A DNA stretch of 64,000 nt, taken from the NCBI RefSeq assembly GCF_037969875.1, contig NZ_CP150218.1, positions 3,596,001-3,660,000 of the forward strand, given 5' to 3'. Below, piece after piece: positions 41,330 to 49,685 of this stretch. The notes under the pieces are model-generated. The model did not search any database and had not been told where the DNA came from. It saw only the letters and a program-made list of their open reading frames with translations. Position numbers and translations under genes: made by a program. Each line of letters opens with the position of its first letter. Position 1 is the first letter of the stretch. Source of the DNA: Paenibacillus sp. FSL R7-0337 (GTDB lineage Bacteria > Bacillota > Bacilli > Paenibacillales > Paenibacillaceae).

Positions 41330-42157
41330 TTAAGCGTGTTTCTTCAAACCCGCAGCAGGGACGCCTGCAGCCGAGTTCACTGCTCCCGGCTCCTTGCGCA
41401 GATAGGCCATCCAGTACGCAGCAGCCACGAAGATCGCGCCGCCCGTCAGATTGCCCAGCCAGACCGGAACGAAGTTGGCCACATACTGGCCCCAGGTGAA
41501 ATGTCCTTCGAAGATCGCAGCAGGGATAAGGAACATGTTAGCTACAACGTGCTGGAAGCCGATGGCCACAAACGCCATGGTCGGGAACCAGATACCGAGG
41601 ATTTTGCCGCTGAAATTGTCTGCCCCGTACGACAGCCATACCGCCAGCGCTACGAGCCAGTTACAGCCGATCCCGGAGATAAAAGCCTGCAGGAACGTAG
41701 CATCGATCTTATGCTCCGCCATACTTACCAGCTTCTCCAGATACACACCATCTGATGTAAGGCCAACGATGTGACCGAAGAAATAAGCAACGAACAAGGC
41801 GCCTGCCAGGTTGCTGAGCGTGATCAGCACGAGGTTCTTCATCACTTCCCAGAACGAGATCTTCTTCGCAATGAACGCCAGCGGCACCGCCATCATATTT
41901 CCCGTCAGCAGTTCCCCTCCGGCAAGCAGCACCAGAATGAGTCCAACCGGGAACACCGCAGCCCCGATGAAGTTAGCAATGGACCCCCACTCGGCAGGCG
42001 CACCGGCAATGACACGAATATCCAGCAAAAATCCGAGCGCGATAAACGCCCCTCCCAGAAAACCGAGAATGAGTACAGTGCTAAGCGGATTATGTGCCTT
42101 CTTGACTCCGTTCTCTACCGTAACTTCAGCGATTCCCTGCGGTTTGTTATAAGCCAT
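41330..42157 (-). CDS. Formate/nitrite transporter family channel
   Basis: A 275-aa membrane protein of the FocA/NirC family with six helices. Family signatures: LLAGGELLTGNMMAVPLAFIA, the NLAGALFVAYFFG half-helix, and the second half GFQHVVANMFLIPAAIFEG (HxxANMF is diagnostic), then NLTGGAIFVAAAYW. It conducts formate, nitrite or related monovalent anions. Which anion is unsettled: the nearby formate-tetrahydrofolate ligase favours formate, while the Fnr-like boxes and molybdenum genes would suit nitrite. Three TGTGA-N6-TCACA-like sites lie upstream, implying anaerobic or redox control. Confidence 0.9.
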   Translation of the reverse strand: MAYNKPQGIAEVTVENGVKKAHNPLSTVLILGFLGGAFIALGFLLDIRVIAGAPAEWGSIANFIGAAVFPVGLILVLLAGGELLTGNMMAVPLAFIAKKISFWEVMKNLVLITLSNLAGALFVAYFFGHIVGLTSDGVYLEKLVSMAEHKIDATFLQAFISGIGCNWLVALAVWLSYGADNFSGKILGIWFPTMAFVAIGFQHVVANMFLIPAAIFEGHFTWGQYVANFVPVWLGNLTGGAIFVAAAYWMAYLRKEPGAVNSAAGVPAAGLKKHA

Positions 42158-42209
42158 GATTCCTATCCCCTTCTAATTACTTAAAATTTGTTCCTTTATG
42201 CCATTGTAA

Positions 42210-42274
42210 CGTGATCCTAATCACATTTACGTGATAAAAGTCACTATCCGAAAAACCAAGTGAAAGTTTTCACT
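42210..42274. promoter_or_regulatory. Three Fnr/CRP-like boxes upstream of the nitrite/formate channel
   Basis: CGTGA-TCCTAA-TCACA (42210-42225), CGTGA-TAAAAG-TCACT (42230-42245) and AGTGA-AAGTTT-TCACT (42259-42274) all fit TGTGA-N6-TCACA with 1-2 mismatches. Adjacent sites are 20 and 29 bp apart. Fnr is the most likely reader; Rex or another CRP-family protein is possible. Confidence 0.75.
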
Positions 42275-42441
42275 GACATGTCAAATTTACCATAAAAGCT
42301 GTATTCATGCACTGATTTAATACAGCTCAAGGAATTCACAGATTAATCTCACCGGAAGGAACCGGAGCATCCAGCAGCGAATAAAAAAGATAAAAGTTAT
42401 ATCGGCTGCTTGTTAAACAGGCCGGAGAGAGGAGTCTTTGT

Positions 42442-42828
42442 ATGGTTAGCCAAGAAGTACAGGACATCATTGAAACGTATATCAGGGCATATAATTCTTT
42501 TGACATTCAAGGCATGGTTGACCTGATGCACCAGGATATCATCTTCCGGAATATTTCAAATGGGGTAACCACCACGGAAACCAGCGGCATCCCGGCATTC
42601 CGGGCATTGGCTGAGCAATCATCAACGATGTTCTCCAGCCGCCGCCAGATCATTACCGGGTACAGCGCAGGACCTGACAATAATGTTGAGGTGGCCATTG
42701 ATTATGAAGGCATCCTTGCCGTGGATATGCCTGGCGGATTATCGGCCGGTGATATGCTGCGGCTAAAGGGAACGTCTATATTCGGCATTAAGGATGGAGA
42801 AATTGTGTTGATTGAGGACCGCAGCTGA
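42442..42828 (+). CDS. NTF2-like/SnoaL-type small protein
   Basis: A 128-aa protein with the nuclear-transport-factor-2-like fold pattern: an N-terminal helix pair with YIRAYNSFDIQGMVDLMHQD, a middle sheet (IITGYSAGPDNNVEVAIDYE) and a terminal strand IFGIKDGEIVLIEDRS. It may be a small enzyme or ligand-binding protein; the pocket cannot be interpreted. GGAGAGAGGAG lies upstream of the ATG. It is divergent from the channel gene, sharing the Fnr-like boxes. Confidence 0.75.
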   Translation: MVSQEVQDIIETYIRAYNSFDIQGMVDLMHQDIIFRNISNGVTTTETSGIPAFRALAEQSSTMFSSRRQIITGYSAGPDNNVEVAIDYEGILAVDMPGGLSAGDMLRLKGTSIFGIKDGEIVLIEDRS

Positions 42829-42847
42829 GCACATAACATTTAAGAAA

Positions 42848-42915
42848 CACAAGTGGAAACGGCTTTGCCGTCCTTTACAAGGACGGTACCGTTTCGGCGA
42901 GAAATAGACGGATAA
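42848..42915. repeat. 68-bp palindromic repeat, copy 2
   Basis: Starts 19 bp after the NTF2-like stop. It reads CACAAGTGGAAACGGCTTTG and so on to GGACGGATAA-type sequence, and is the inverted partner of 41119-41186. It is followed at 42919-42942 by a hairpin TGTAGTCG-gttttt-CGACCACA similar to the phased hairpins at 44778-44915. Confidence 0.8.
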
Positions 42916-43066
42916 GATGTAGTCGGTTTTTCGACCACATTCAGCCCGGATGACCACTCGCGTATCCCCGGCTTTATGCACCACATATCCACATCGGAAG
43001 AAAATCATAATTCCCTTTTCAAAAAAAAGAGCCCGGAATGGGCTCTAATACAAAGGTATCAATAAA

Positions 43067-44431
43067 TTAAGCGTGGACAGGCTCCTTGACGGGAGCAGGC
43101 TTAGGCAGAGCCTGAAGGCCTGCAGTGTTCAGGAAGTTCCAAGGCTTGTTGTAATGCGGCTGGAAGAAGAAGTCGATGAAGGCCAGCTGGTCAACGGTCA
43201 TCTTGTTCTGGATGCAGACCGATACGGTATTGATCGACTGCGTCAGATCCATCTTGGACATAATCTGCGCGCCCAGAATGCGGCGGGTGGCACGGTCAAA
43301 GACCACTTTTACCTGAACCTGCTCGAAGGTCGGCATGAACTCCGGACGGTAGTTGTCGATCAGCATTACACTCTCCGTATCCATTCCCTCGGCTGCGGCA
43401 GCCTCTTCCGTTAGTCCGGTTCCGGCAATATTATCCTCATAGATCTTGATGCCCGATGTTCCTTGCGTACCCATGTAGGGGATCGTGTTCGAGACCAGAT
43501 TGCGGGCGACCAGCGTTCCCATACGCACTGCATTGGTGGCCAGCGGAATGTACGCGTGCTTCCCGGTCGGATTGTAATGAATCGCGCAGCTGTCACCGGC
43601 AGCATAGACATCCGGCAGGCTGGTCTGCATATAATCGTTAACCATAATTGCGCCGTTCGGCAGCATATCCACTTGACCCTTCAGCAGCTCGGTATTCGGA
43701 CGGAAGCCGATACAGAGAATCACCAGATCCGTCTCATGTTCACCCTTGCTCGTAATCACCTTGGTCACTCTGCCGTTCTCCCCTGCGAAGGAGGCGACCT
43801 TCTCGCCCAGCGCCAGCTTAATGCCGTGATCCTCAAGCGACTGCTGGATCGGTGCGGTGAACTCTTCGTCGAGATATTTGCTCAGGATGCGGTCTTCCCC
43901 GTCAATCAGCGTAACTTCCTTGCCGTTCATCTGAAAAGCCTCCACCAGCTCGACCCCGATATATCCGGCACCGACCACAGTAATTCTGTTCACCTTCTGC
44001 GCTTCTTCGATAATGGTGTTGGAATGATTGTAGTTCTTCGAGAGCAGGATACCCTCCATCTCTATTCCTTCGAGCTTAGGCACAATTGGCCATGAACCGG
44101 TTGTCATAATTAATTTGTCATACGTATCTTCCATTTCCTCGCCGGTCACGAGGTTGCGGGCTTTCAGGGTTTTGCGGGCGGTATCCACGTTAATTACCTC
44201 ATGGCGCATCTTCGTCTGCACACCCAGCGCAGCCAGCTGTTCCGGGGAGGAATAGAATAGTCCCTGCGGGTCCTTGACCACACCGCCAACGTATAAGGCA
44301 ATGCCGCAAGACAGGAATGAGATATTATCGTTGCGCTCGTACACCGTGATCTGTGCATCCGGGTATAACTGTGCGGTATTTACAATGGCGGCCGTTCCGG
44401 CGTGGGTACATCCAATGACTGCTACTTTCAT
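43067..44431 (-). CDS. nox: NADH oxidase (water-forming type), FAD-dependent pyridine nucleotide-disulfide oxidoreductase
   Basis: A 454-aa flavoprotein. It begins MKVAVIGCTHAGTAA with the FAD loop and the active-site histidine H10. The redox cysteine is C42 in ISFLSCGIALYVGG; a single Cys is typical of NADH oxidase/peroxidase and CoA-disulfide reductase. The NAD loop is VVGAGYIGVELVEAF, the second FAD motif is DVYAAGDSCAIHYN, and the dimer domain ends QPHYNKPWNFLNTAGL, characteristic of Nox. It reduces O2 to water with NADH to regenerate NAD+. ATG 44431 is used since GAGGAGGAA lies upstream. Three strong Fnr/Rex-type boxes precede it. A CoA-disulfide reductase activity is the main alternative. 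Confidence 0.87.
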   Translation of the reverse strand: MKVAVIGCTHAGTAAIVNTAQLYPDAQITVYERNDNISFLSCGIALYVGGVVKDPQGLFYSSPEQLAALGVQTKMRHEVINVDTARKTLKARNLVTGEEMEDTYDKLIMTTGSWPIVPKLEGIEMEGILLSKNYNHSNTIIEEAQKVNRITVVGAGYIGVELVEAFQMNGKEVTLIDGEDRILSKYLDEEFTAPIQQSLEDHGIKLALGEKVASFAGENGRVTKVITSKGEHETDLVILCIGFRPNTELLKGQVDMLPNGAIMVNDYMQTSLPDVYAAGDSCAIHYNPTGKHAYIPLATNAVRMGTLVARNLVSNTIPYMGTQGTSGIKIYEDNIAGTGLTEEAAAAEGMDTESVMLIDNYRPEFMPTFEQVQVKVVFDRATRRILGAQIMSKMDLTQSINTVSVCIQNKMTVDQLAFIDFFFQPHYNKPWNFLNTAGLQALPKPAPVKEPVHA

Positions 44432-44486
44432 GATTTCTTCCTCCTCCAAGTTGAAAAGCTTATTTAGTAGGGCTTGTGTTTACGTT

Positions 44487-44564
44487 TGTGATTGTTTTCA
44501 CTTTATACACTGATTATATTGTGATATTTATCACATTGCAAGTAGTTTTGTGATTTTTCTCACA
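44487..44564. promoter_or_regulatory. Three Fnr- or Rex-like boxes upstream of nox
   Basis: TGTGA-TTGTTT-TCACT (44487-44502), TGTGA-TATTTA-TCACA (44520-44535) and TGTGA-TTTTTC-TCACA (44549-44564); the last two match the symmetric consensus perfectly. The spacing is 33 and 29 bp. The third, read as TTGTGA...TCACAA, also resembles a Rex site, which would suit an NADH oxidase. Confidence 0.8.
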
Positions 44565-44777
44565 ATGTTCACAATTTCAAATTTTAATAACTTTGGAGTT
44601 TCACCGCATCATCCACTCCACTAGTGCCGCCGATGCGCTCTTCAACCTTGGTTTAGTTTCCCCCGGAGGAGGGGCATTATGTCTGCCAGGAGCAGGAAAC
44701 AGCAGGAGGATAAAGAGTTAGGCAGAACCGCAGCCCTGTAATCGGACTAAATCACTTCCATCGAGCTTGAGCACCTC

Positions 44778-44915
44778 GCGCCAGCCCATTGTAATCGGTT
44801 TTTCGATTACATTTGCTCCGTGTCCGCTGCGCCAGCCCATTGTAATCGGTTTTTCGATTACATTGCGGTCACTTACCCTCGCGGCTGCAAAATGTATTCG
44901 CTTTTTCGCATACAA
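44778..44915. repeat. Tandem hairpin repeats with 51-52-bp period
   Basis: A 36-bp sequence GCGCCAGCCCATTGTAATCG... is repeated exactly at 44778-44813 and 44829-44864. Each holds the hairpin TGTAATCG-gttttt-CGATTACA. A third, diverged hairpin, TGTATTCG-cttttt-CGCATACA, starts at 44893. The hairpin starts are at 44790, 44841 and 44893. No coding sequence is seen in 44565-44913. Confidence 0.8.
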
Positions 44916-44956
44916 AAAAGCCTCACTCCCGCAGCATACCTGCGATAAAGTAAGGC
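44914..44956 (-). terminator. Terminator downstream of fhs
   Basis: On the minus strand GCCTTACTTT and the complementary AGTGAGGC arms, with an inner GCAG/CTGC stem, are followed by TTTTTT (44914-44919). It lies 88 nt after the fhs stop. Confidence 0.75.
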
Positions 44957-45043
44957 CAAGCTATACTCATTGTTATTTGCTAATCGCTACTCGCTATACA
45001 GCCCTATGGTCTTATGCTGCTGGTAGTCACGATCGGAAGTGTC

Positions 45044-46678
45044 TTATTCCAGACCCGAAATTACGCCATCCTCATCGACCAGTATGCTTTCTGCCGCCGG
45101 CTTGGCGGGGAGGCCCGGCATCGTGACCATGTTGCCGGTGATCACAACAGCGAATCCCGCCCCGAGGGACAGGGTGATGTCCCGGATGCCCATGGTGAAG
45201 CCTTCCGGGGCTCCGAGCAGGCGGGGCTGATCCGAGAAGGAATACGGGGTTTTGGCCATGCAGACCTGAAGATGGTGCAGGCCCAGCCGGTCAATAACCG
45301 CCAGACTGCGCTTGGCAGCTGGAGAAAAGGCTACTCCCGCTCCACGGTAGATCTCCGTGACAATGCGGTTGATTTTGGACGGAATATCCAGATGGTCTTC
45401 ATACAGCGGTGCGTACTGCACAGGCTCCTCCCGGTCCAGCAGCTTCATCAGCTCCTTCGCCAGCTCCTGTCCGCCTGCGCTTCCCTCCGCCCATACCTTG
45501 GATACCGCAGCAGGTGCACCCAGCCGCCCGCAGGCCTCCAGCACCTCATTCACTTCAGCAGGGGCATCCCCTTCAAAATGATTCAGCGCCACCAGCACAG
45601 GTACGCCGAACTTGCGCAGATTCTCAATATGACGCTCCATATTGGACAATCCGGAGAGCAGTGCCGGCAGATTGCCCTCATACAGTTCTTCCTTGCGGAC
45701 ACCGCCGTTGTATTTCAGCGACTTCACCGTAACCACCAGGACAGCAGCCGCAGGAGCAAGCCCGGCCTGGCGGCATTTGATGTCCATGAATTTCTCCGCG
45801 CCCAAGTCCGCGCCGAAGCCAGCCTCGGTCACCACCACATCACCCAGCTTCAGCGCGTAGCGGGTTCCGATCACACTGCTGCAGCCGTGGGCAATATTGG
45901 CGAACGGGCCGCCATGCACAATAACCGGGGTTCCCTCCAGCGTCTGCACCAGATTCGGCTTCACCGCCTCCTTCAACAGCGCAGTCATCGCCTCCACGGC
46001 TCCAATCGCCTGTGCCGTTACCGGCTGACCGGCATGGTCATACCCGACCAGAATACGGCTGAGCCGCTGCTTCAGATCCGCAAGGTCGCTGCACAGGCAC
46101 AGCACGGCCATAATCTCGGAGGCTGTTGTAATCTGAAAACCGCTCTCCCGCACAGTTCCGTTGCCGTCGCCAATGCCGGTCACGATATTCCGCAGGCTGC
46201 GGTCATTCATATCCATAACTCTTTTCCAGACGATACGCTGCGGATCAAGCCCCAGGCTGTTGCCCTGGAACATATGATTGTCGATCATCGCCGAGAGCAG
46301 GTTATGCGCTGACGTCACCGCATGGATATCCCCTGTGAAATGCAGGTTAATCTCATCTGCCGGAACGATCTGCGCTTTGCCGCCCCCGGTCGCTCCGCCC
46401 TTCATCCCCAGGCAGGGACCAAGTGAGGGTTCACGCAGCGCTGCTACCGTGCGTACACCCGCTGCATTCATCGCCTGGGCAAGCCCGATCGTCGTCAGCG
46501 TCTTGCCTTCACCTGCCGGTGTAGGATTCATTGCGGTAACCAGAACCAGTTTGCCGTCCGGTTTGTTCTCCAGCTCTGCCCAGAGCGAGGGCGCCAGCTT
46601 GCTTTTATATTTGCCGTACAGTTCCAGATGCTCTTCCTTGATCCCCGCTGACGATGCTACCTCTGTAATTAACCTCAT
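45044..46678 (-). CDS. fhs: Formate-tetrahydrofolate ligase
   Basis: A 544-aa enzyme making 10-formyl-THF from formate, ATP and THF for one-carbon metabolism. Motifs: the P-loop region NPTPAGEGKTLTTIGLAQAM, EPSLGPCLGMKGGATGGG, the conserved NLHFTGDIHAVTSAHNLL, and the C-terminal FGVPVLVALNHF with SLGAGFAVVITGNMVTMPGL. Length is standard. ATG 46678 was chosen with AGGAGG 13 nt upstream, slightly long; an in-frame start 19 codons earlier is unsupported. It is monocistronic with its own terminator. Proximity to a formate/nitrite channel is suggestive of formate use. Confidence 0.95.
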   Translation of the reverse strand: MRLITEVASSAGIKEEHLELYGKYKSKLAPSLWAELENKPDGKLVLVTAMNPTPAGEGKTLTTIGLAQAMNAAGVRTVAALREPSLGPCLGMKGGATGGGKAQIVPADEINLHFTGDIHAVTSAHNLLSAMIDNHMFQGNSLGLDPQRIVWKRVMDMNDRSLRNIVTGIGDGNGTVRESGFQITTASEIMAVLCLCSDLADLKQRLSRILVGYDHAGQPVTAQAIGAVEAMTALLKEAVKPNLVQTLEGTPVIVHGGPFANIAHGCSSVIGTRYALKLGDVVVTEAGFGADLGAEKFMDIKCRQAGLAPAAAVLVVTVKSLKYNGGVRKEELYEGNLPALLSGLSNMERHIENLRKFGVPVLVALNHFEGDAPAEVNEVLEACGRLGAPAAVSKVWAEGSAGGQELAKELMKLLDREEPVQYAPLYEDHLDIPSKINRIVTEIYRGAGVAFSPAAKRSLAVIDRLGLHHLQVCMAKTPYSFSDQPRLLGAPEGFTMGIRDITLSLGAGFAVVITGNMVTMPGLPAKPAAESILVDEDGVISGLE

Positions 46679-46920
46679 GCCTGTATGTAACCCTCCTGCC
46701 GTTATTATCCTGCATCCTTGCTTCCTGTATGCCATTCATGGTGTCACGCGAAACATGTCTCTTCAAAGGATACAGGGTCTCTGAAAAGATTCAAGGATAA
46801 TTTTCATAAAGAGTGAAACTTATATTATAGAAAACTCCCGGACCGGGCGCATCTGCACCACTATCCGGGAGAACAGGTATAGCCTTGCTCCGGCCTTCAG
46901 AGCGGATAATTTCAGACTCC

Positions 46921-47397
46921 TTACAGCAGGGATTCGATAAGCCCCTTCATGCTCTCCGGTGATTCCTTCGGCTCGATACGGGCCGTTACATTGCCGCTGC
47001 GGTCTACCAGGAACTTCGTGAAGTTCCACTGGATATCACTGCTCTCGCCGTCACCCGGCTGCTGGCCCTTCAAATATTGAAACAGCAGGCTCGCCTCCGG
47101 ACCATTCACATCGACCTTGGCGAACACCGGGAACGTGACTCCATAGTTAATCTGGCAAAAGGACTCCGCTTCCTCGCTTGTGCCCGGCTCCTGGCCCCCG
47201 AACTGGTTGCACGGAAAGCCCAGCACCACCAGCCCCTGGTCCCCGTACTGCTCGTGCAGCTTCTGCAAATCTCCGTACTGCGGGGTCAGTCCGCACTTGC
47301 TGGCCGTATTGGCGATCAGCAGCACCTTGCCCTCATAGTCCTTAAACGGCACTTCTGTACCCGAAGGCTTCACTCCGGCAAAACTATAAATCGACAT
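46921..47397 (-). CDS. bsaA: Glutathione peroxidase-family thiol peroxidase
   Basis: A 158-aa peroxidase with the catalytic tetrad context: C35 in NTASKCGLTPQY, Gln in FPCNQFGGQEPG, and Trp/Asn in IQWNFTKFLVD. Bacillales homologues (BsaA) lack selenium and probably use thioredoxin or bacillithiol rather than glutathione. Length is normal and the residues are all present. Monocistronic appearance. Confidence 0.92.
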   Translation of the reverse strand: MSIYSFAGVKPSGTEVPFKDYEGKVLLIANTASKCGLTPQYGDLQKLHEQYGDQGLVVLGFPCNQFGGQEPGTSEEAESFCQINYGVTFPVFAKVDVNGPEASLLFQYLKGQQPGDGESSDIQWNFTKFLVDRSGNVTARIEPKESPESMKGLIESLL

Positions 47398-47514
47398 CTC
47401 TGCTTCGCTTCCTTTCGGCTGTATGGCCCAGTTCTGAAGTGCGCTTTAAGCTTCAATAAGTAACCTCTTCATTCTACCCTATTCGCAGCCAAAACCAAAT
47501 TCCGGCGGAGATGG

Positions 47515-48537
47515 CTACGCCCTGCGCTCCAGCCCGCAGGCTTCGGCGATGAGCCGGATGGATTGCAGCTTGTCCCCGAAGTCATGGATATGCGAAGAAA
47601 TCATCAGCTCCCCGCAGCGGTATTCTTCTGCCAGCAGCTGAAGCTGCTCCCTGACTTCAGCAGGCGAGCCTATGACCATCCGCTTCCGGTTATCTGTAAT
47701 GGTGAAGCGGTCGTACGGGGTATATGTATAGTTCAGCGCAGTCTCTACGGACGGGGTTGGGGCAGAGAGGTGTTCCCTCTCCAGGCTGACCAGTGAGAGA
47801 TCCATACTGGCTGCCAGCCGGTCTGCCCCGGCCGATGTCTCCGCACAGACTACGAACACAGCAAGCAGCGACTTCGGCGATGCAGCAGCCACGGACGGCG
47901 CGAAGCTGTCCTGGTACGCATGAACCGCGCCTGCTCCTCCATTCCGGGCAATGAACCGGGCGAAGGCATATCCGGTTCCCAGACGGGCTGAGAGCGCCGC
48001 ACTCTCTCCGCTTGAGCCCAGCAACCAGACCTCCGGCGCTGAGTCCACCGCAGGCGTTGCCCGTAATCCGGCATAACGCTGCGGGGATGCTCCGCCCTCA
48101 GATTCATAGAGATAGGCCACCAGCTCCTGAATCTGCTGCTCGTACCGGTCAACGTCGTCAATAGTGACACGGGTATCCTGAAGGGCTTTGGCGGCCAGAG
48201 CACCGCCGCCTGCCGCCCTCCCTATCCCGAGGTCGATCCGCCCGGGATAGAGCGCCTCCAGGACACGGAAATTCTCAGCGACCTTGAACGCACTGTAATG
48301 CGGGAGCAGCACCGCTCCCGCGCCGATGCGGATCGCTGAGGTCACCGCAGCGAGATGCGCCATCAGCACTTCCGGGCTGGAGCTGGCGAGGCCCGGCGCA
48401 GCATGATGCTCCGCGACCCAGAAGCGGTGATAACCAAGCCGTTCCGCTTCGCGGGCCAGCAGCGCCGTCTGCCGGAGCGCCTCGGACGGAGTGCTTCCCT
48501 CCGGCACCGGAGATTGATCGAGAATGCTTAATTTCAT
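47515..48537 (-). CDS. LLM-class flavin-dependent oxidoreductase
   Basis: A 340-aa bacterial luciferase-like monooxygenase. It begins LSILDQSPVPEGSTPSEALR, typical of the YceB/alkanal monooxygenase-like subgroup, then YHRFWVAEHHAAPGLASSSPEV, RIGAGAVLLPHYSAFKVAE and LYPGRIDLGIGRAAGG, the FMN/F420-binding TIM-barrel motifs. FMN-dependent oxidation of an unknown small substrate is likely. The stop lies 118 bp downstream of the peroxidase start region on the same strand. Confidence 0.88.
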   Translation of the reverse strand: MKLSILDQSPVPEGSTPSEALRQTALLAREAERLGYHRFWVAEHHAAPGLASSSPEVLMAHLAAVTSAIRIGAGAVLLPHYSAFKVAENFRVLEALYPGRIDLGIGRAAGGGALAAKALQDTRVTIDDVDRYEQQIQELVAYLYESEGGASPQRYAGLRATPAVDSAPEVWLLGSSGESAALSARLGTGYAFARFIARNGGAGAVHAYQDSFAPSVAAASPKSLLAVFVVCAETSAGADRLAASMDLSLVSLEREHLSAPTPSVETALNYTYTPYDRFTITDNRKRMVIGSPAEVREQLQLLAEEYRCGELMISSHIHDFGDKLQSIRLIAEACGLERRA

Positions 48538-48862
48538 GTGAAAGCAGCTCCAATGGGTTGGATTTTCGAGGCTTCAGAGTACCGTACATCCTATACTAAA
48601 TATACCCGCACCAATGTAATTCACAACCGGAAGATTGTAAAGCCGCCCAAACCTACGCACAACGGTTCAGCCAGAGACAGAGGTGTCAAAGGTTACTGGC
48701 ACAGTAACCAGGCGGCTCCACATGGATCGCGGAACCGCCTGATTTAATTTTAATTTGGAATGGATGTAACAACGCATTCATGTTACTTTTTCAGGGAGCC
48801 ATGTTGCTCGTTGCTGTTGGTGATACTGGTAGTGCTCCTGTTGCTTACCGGCGCTGCATCTG
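48538..48862. other. Gene-free interval with palindromes
   Basis: It contains a perfect palindrome GGTTACTG-gca-CAGTAACC (about 48692-48710) directly followed by AGGCGG...CCGCCT and an A/T-rich tail (48711-48756), a plausible plus-strand terminator-like structure with no clear gene to terminate. A 69-codon plus-strand frame at 48538-48747 has no ribosome site and a basic, unrecognised product; I do not call it. Confidence 0.4.
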
Positions 48863-49201
48863 CTACTGTTGCACCATCTTCACCAGCATATGCGCCAGCC
48901 GGTGGCGCTCCTCCTTGTTGCCGGCCTTCCACAATTCCAGCAGCAGCTTCTCTTCACTATTGCGGGGCTCCTCATACGCTGCCAGGTAACCGGCGATTTT
49001 CTCGGCGGCCAGTGCCAGCTGTTCGTCGCTGAGACCGATTTTTTGCGCCAGTTGAATGCGCTTTCCTAAATAAGTCTTGAAGTGCTCGAAGTTGTCCAGA
49101 ATCATCTCCTTCTGTGCCGGATCGATCCGGTCCAGCGCCTCCGTTACCCGGTTCATGGTCACACTGCCGTCCTTACTCACCACATGATTATGTTCAGACA
49201 T
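48863..49201 (-). CDS. DUF3243 family protein (YmfJ-like)
   Basis: A 112-aa acidic helical protein. It carries the DUF3243 core DNFEHFKTYLGKRIQLAQKI (about 45-64) with GLSDEQLALAAEKIAGYLA, then a helix ending KEERHRLAHMLVKMVQ. Function unknown. ATG 49201 has GGGAGG 8 nt upstream; the frame is open upstream but without a site. Confidence 0.8.
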   Translation of the reverse strand: MSEHNHVVSKDGSVTMNRVTEALDRIDPAQKEMILDNFEHFKTYLGKRIQLAQKIGLSDEQLALAAEKIAGYLAAYEEPRNSEEKLLLELWKAGNKEERHRLAHMLVKMVQQ

Positions 49202-49685
49202 CCAGAACGCCTCCCATTTCATAGTGTGCGGTTTCCCACTACTTAACCAGCGTTCCCGGGGGTGAACCATGCTGCTGAGTGAGATACCGCCCGCTTCAGC
49301 AGCATGCAAGTGGATAAACGTATCTTATTTCCTCGGTTTCAGGCGATCGGCCGCAAGCAAGTGGAAAAACAGCATCTAATTGGTGGCGTTTGACTACTTT
49401 TGCTGAATATTGATTAATTAAGTGCTCATTATCCAACTGCTGCCGGAGGATGGCTCAATCGCGCCGCAGCAGGTGGATGAAATCCACTTATTTCCTGTGA
49501 CGTGTATGACCAGAGTATATATTACTCAACTATAGCACTCCGCTAGCGTCCGGGCACACCTTGTGGAGATATTGTGGATTTTGTGAACTTGTGGAAATAC
49601 AGATACTGGTAACAAGCCCCTGACCGCCCGCCCAGACACACAAACGGCCCCGCAAATCGCGGGACCGCCTGATTATAGTATGAAC
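49202..49685. other. Gene-free interval with recurring CAAGTGGA motifs
   Basis: No gene. CAAGTGGATAAACGTATCTT (49307) and CAAGTGGAAAAACAGCATCT (49358) start 51 bp apart, and a third related copy CAGGTGGATGAAATCCACTT starts at 49470. A GC hairpin GGCCCCGC-aaat-CGCGGGaCC at 49644-49667 is close to the end of the vanY-like gene and may terminate it. The rest shows nothing recognisable. Confidence 0.5.

Noticed and set aside
44778..44915. CRISPR array
   Set aside because: Only two exact repeat copies plus one diverged copy, the repeats contain AT hairpins, and no cas gene is present.
45014..46312. A 432-codon plus-strand frame
   Set aside because: Antisense to formate-tetrahydrofolate ligase and without any family signature.
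48538..48747. A 69-codon plus-strand frame
   Set aside because: No ribosome site; starts exactly opposite the LLM oxidoreductase start and its end is covered by hairpin sequence.
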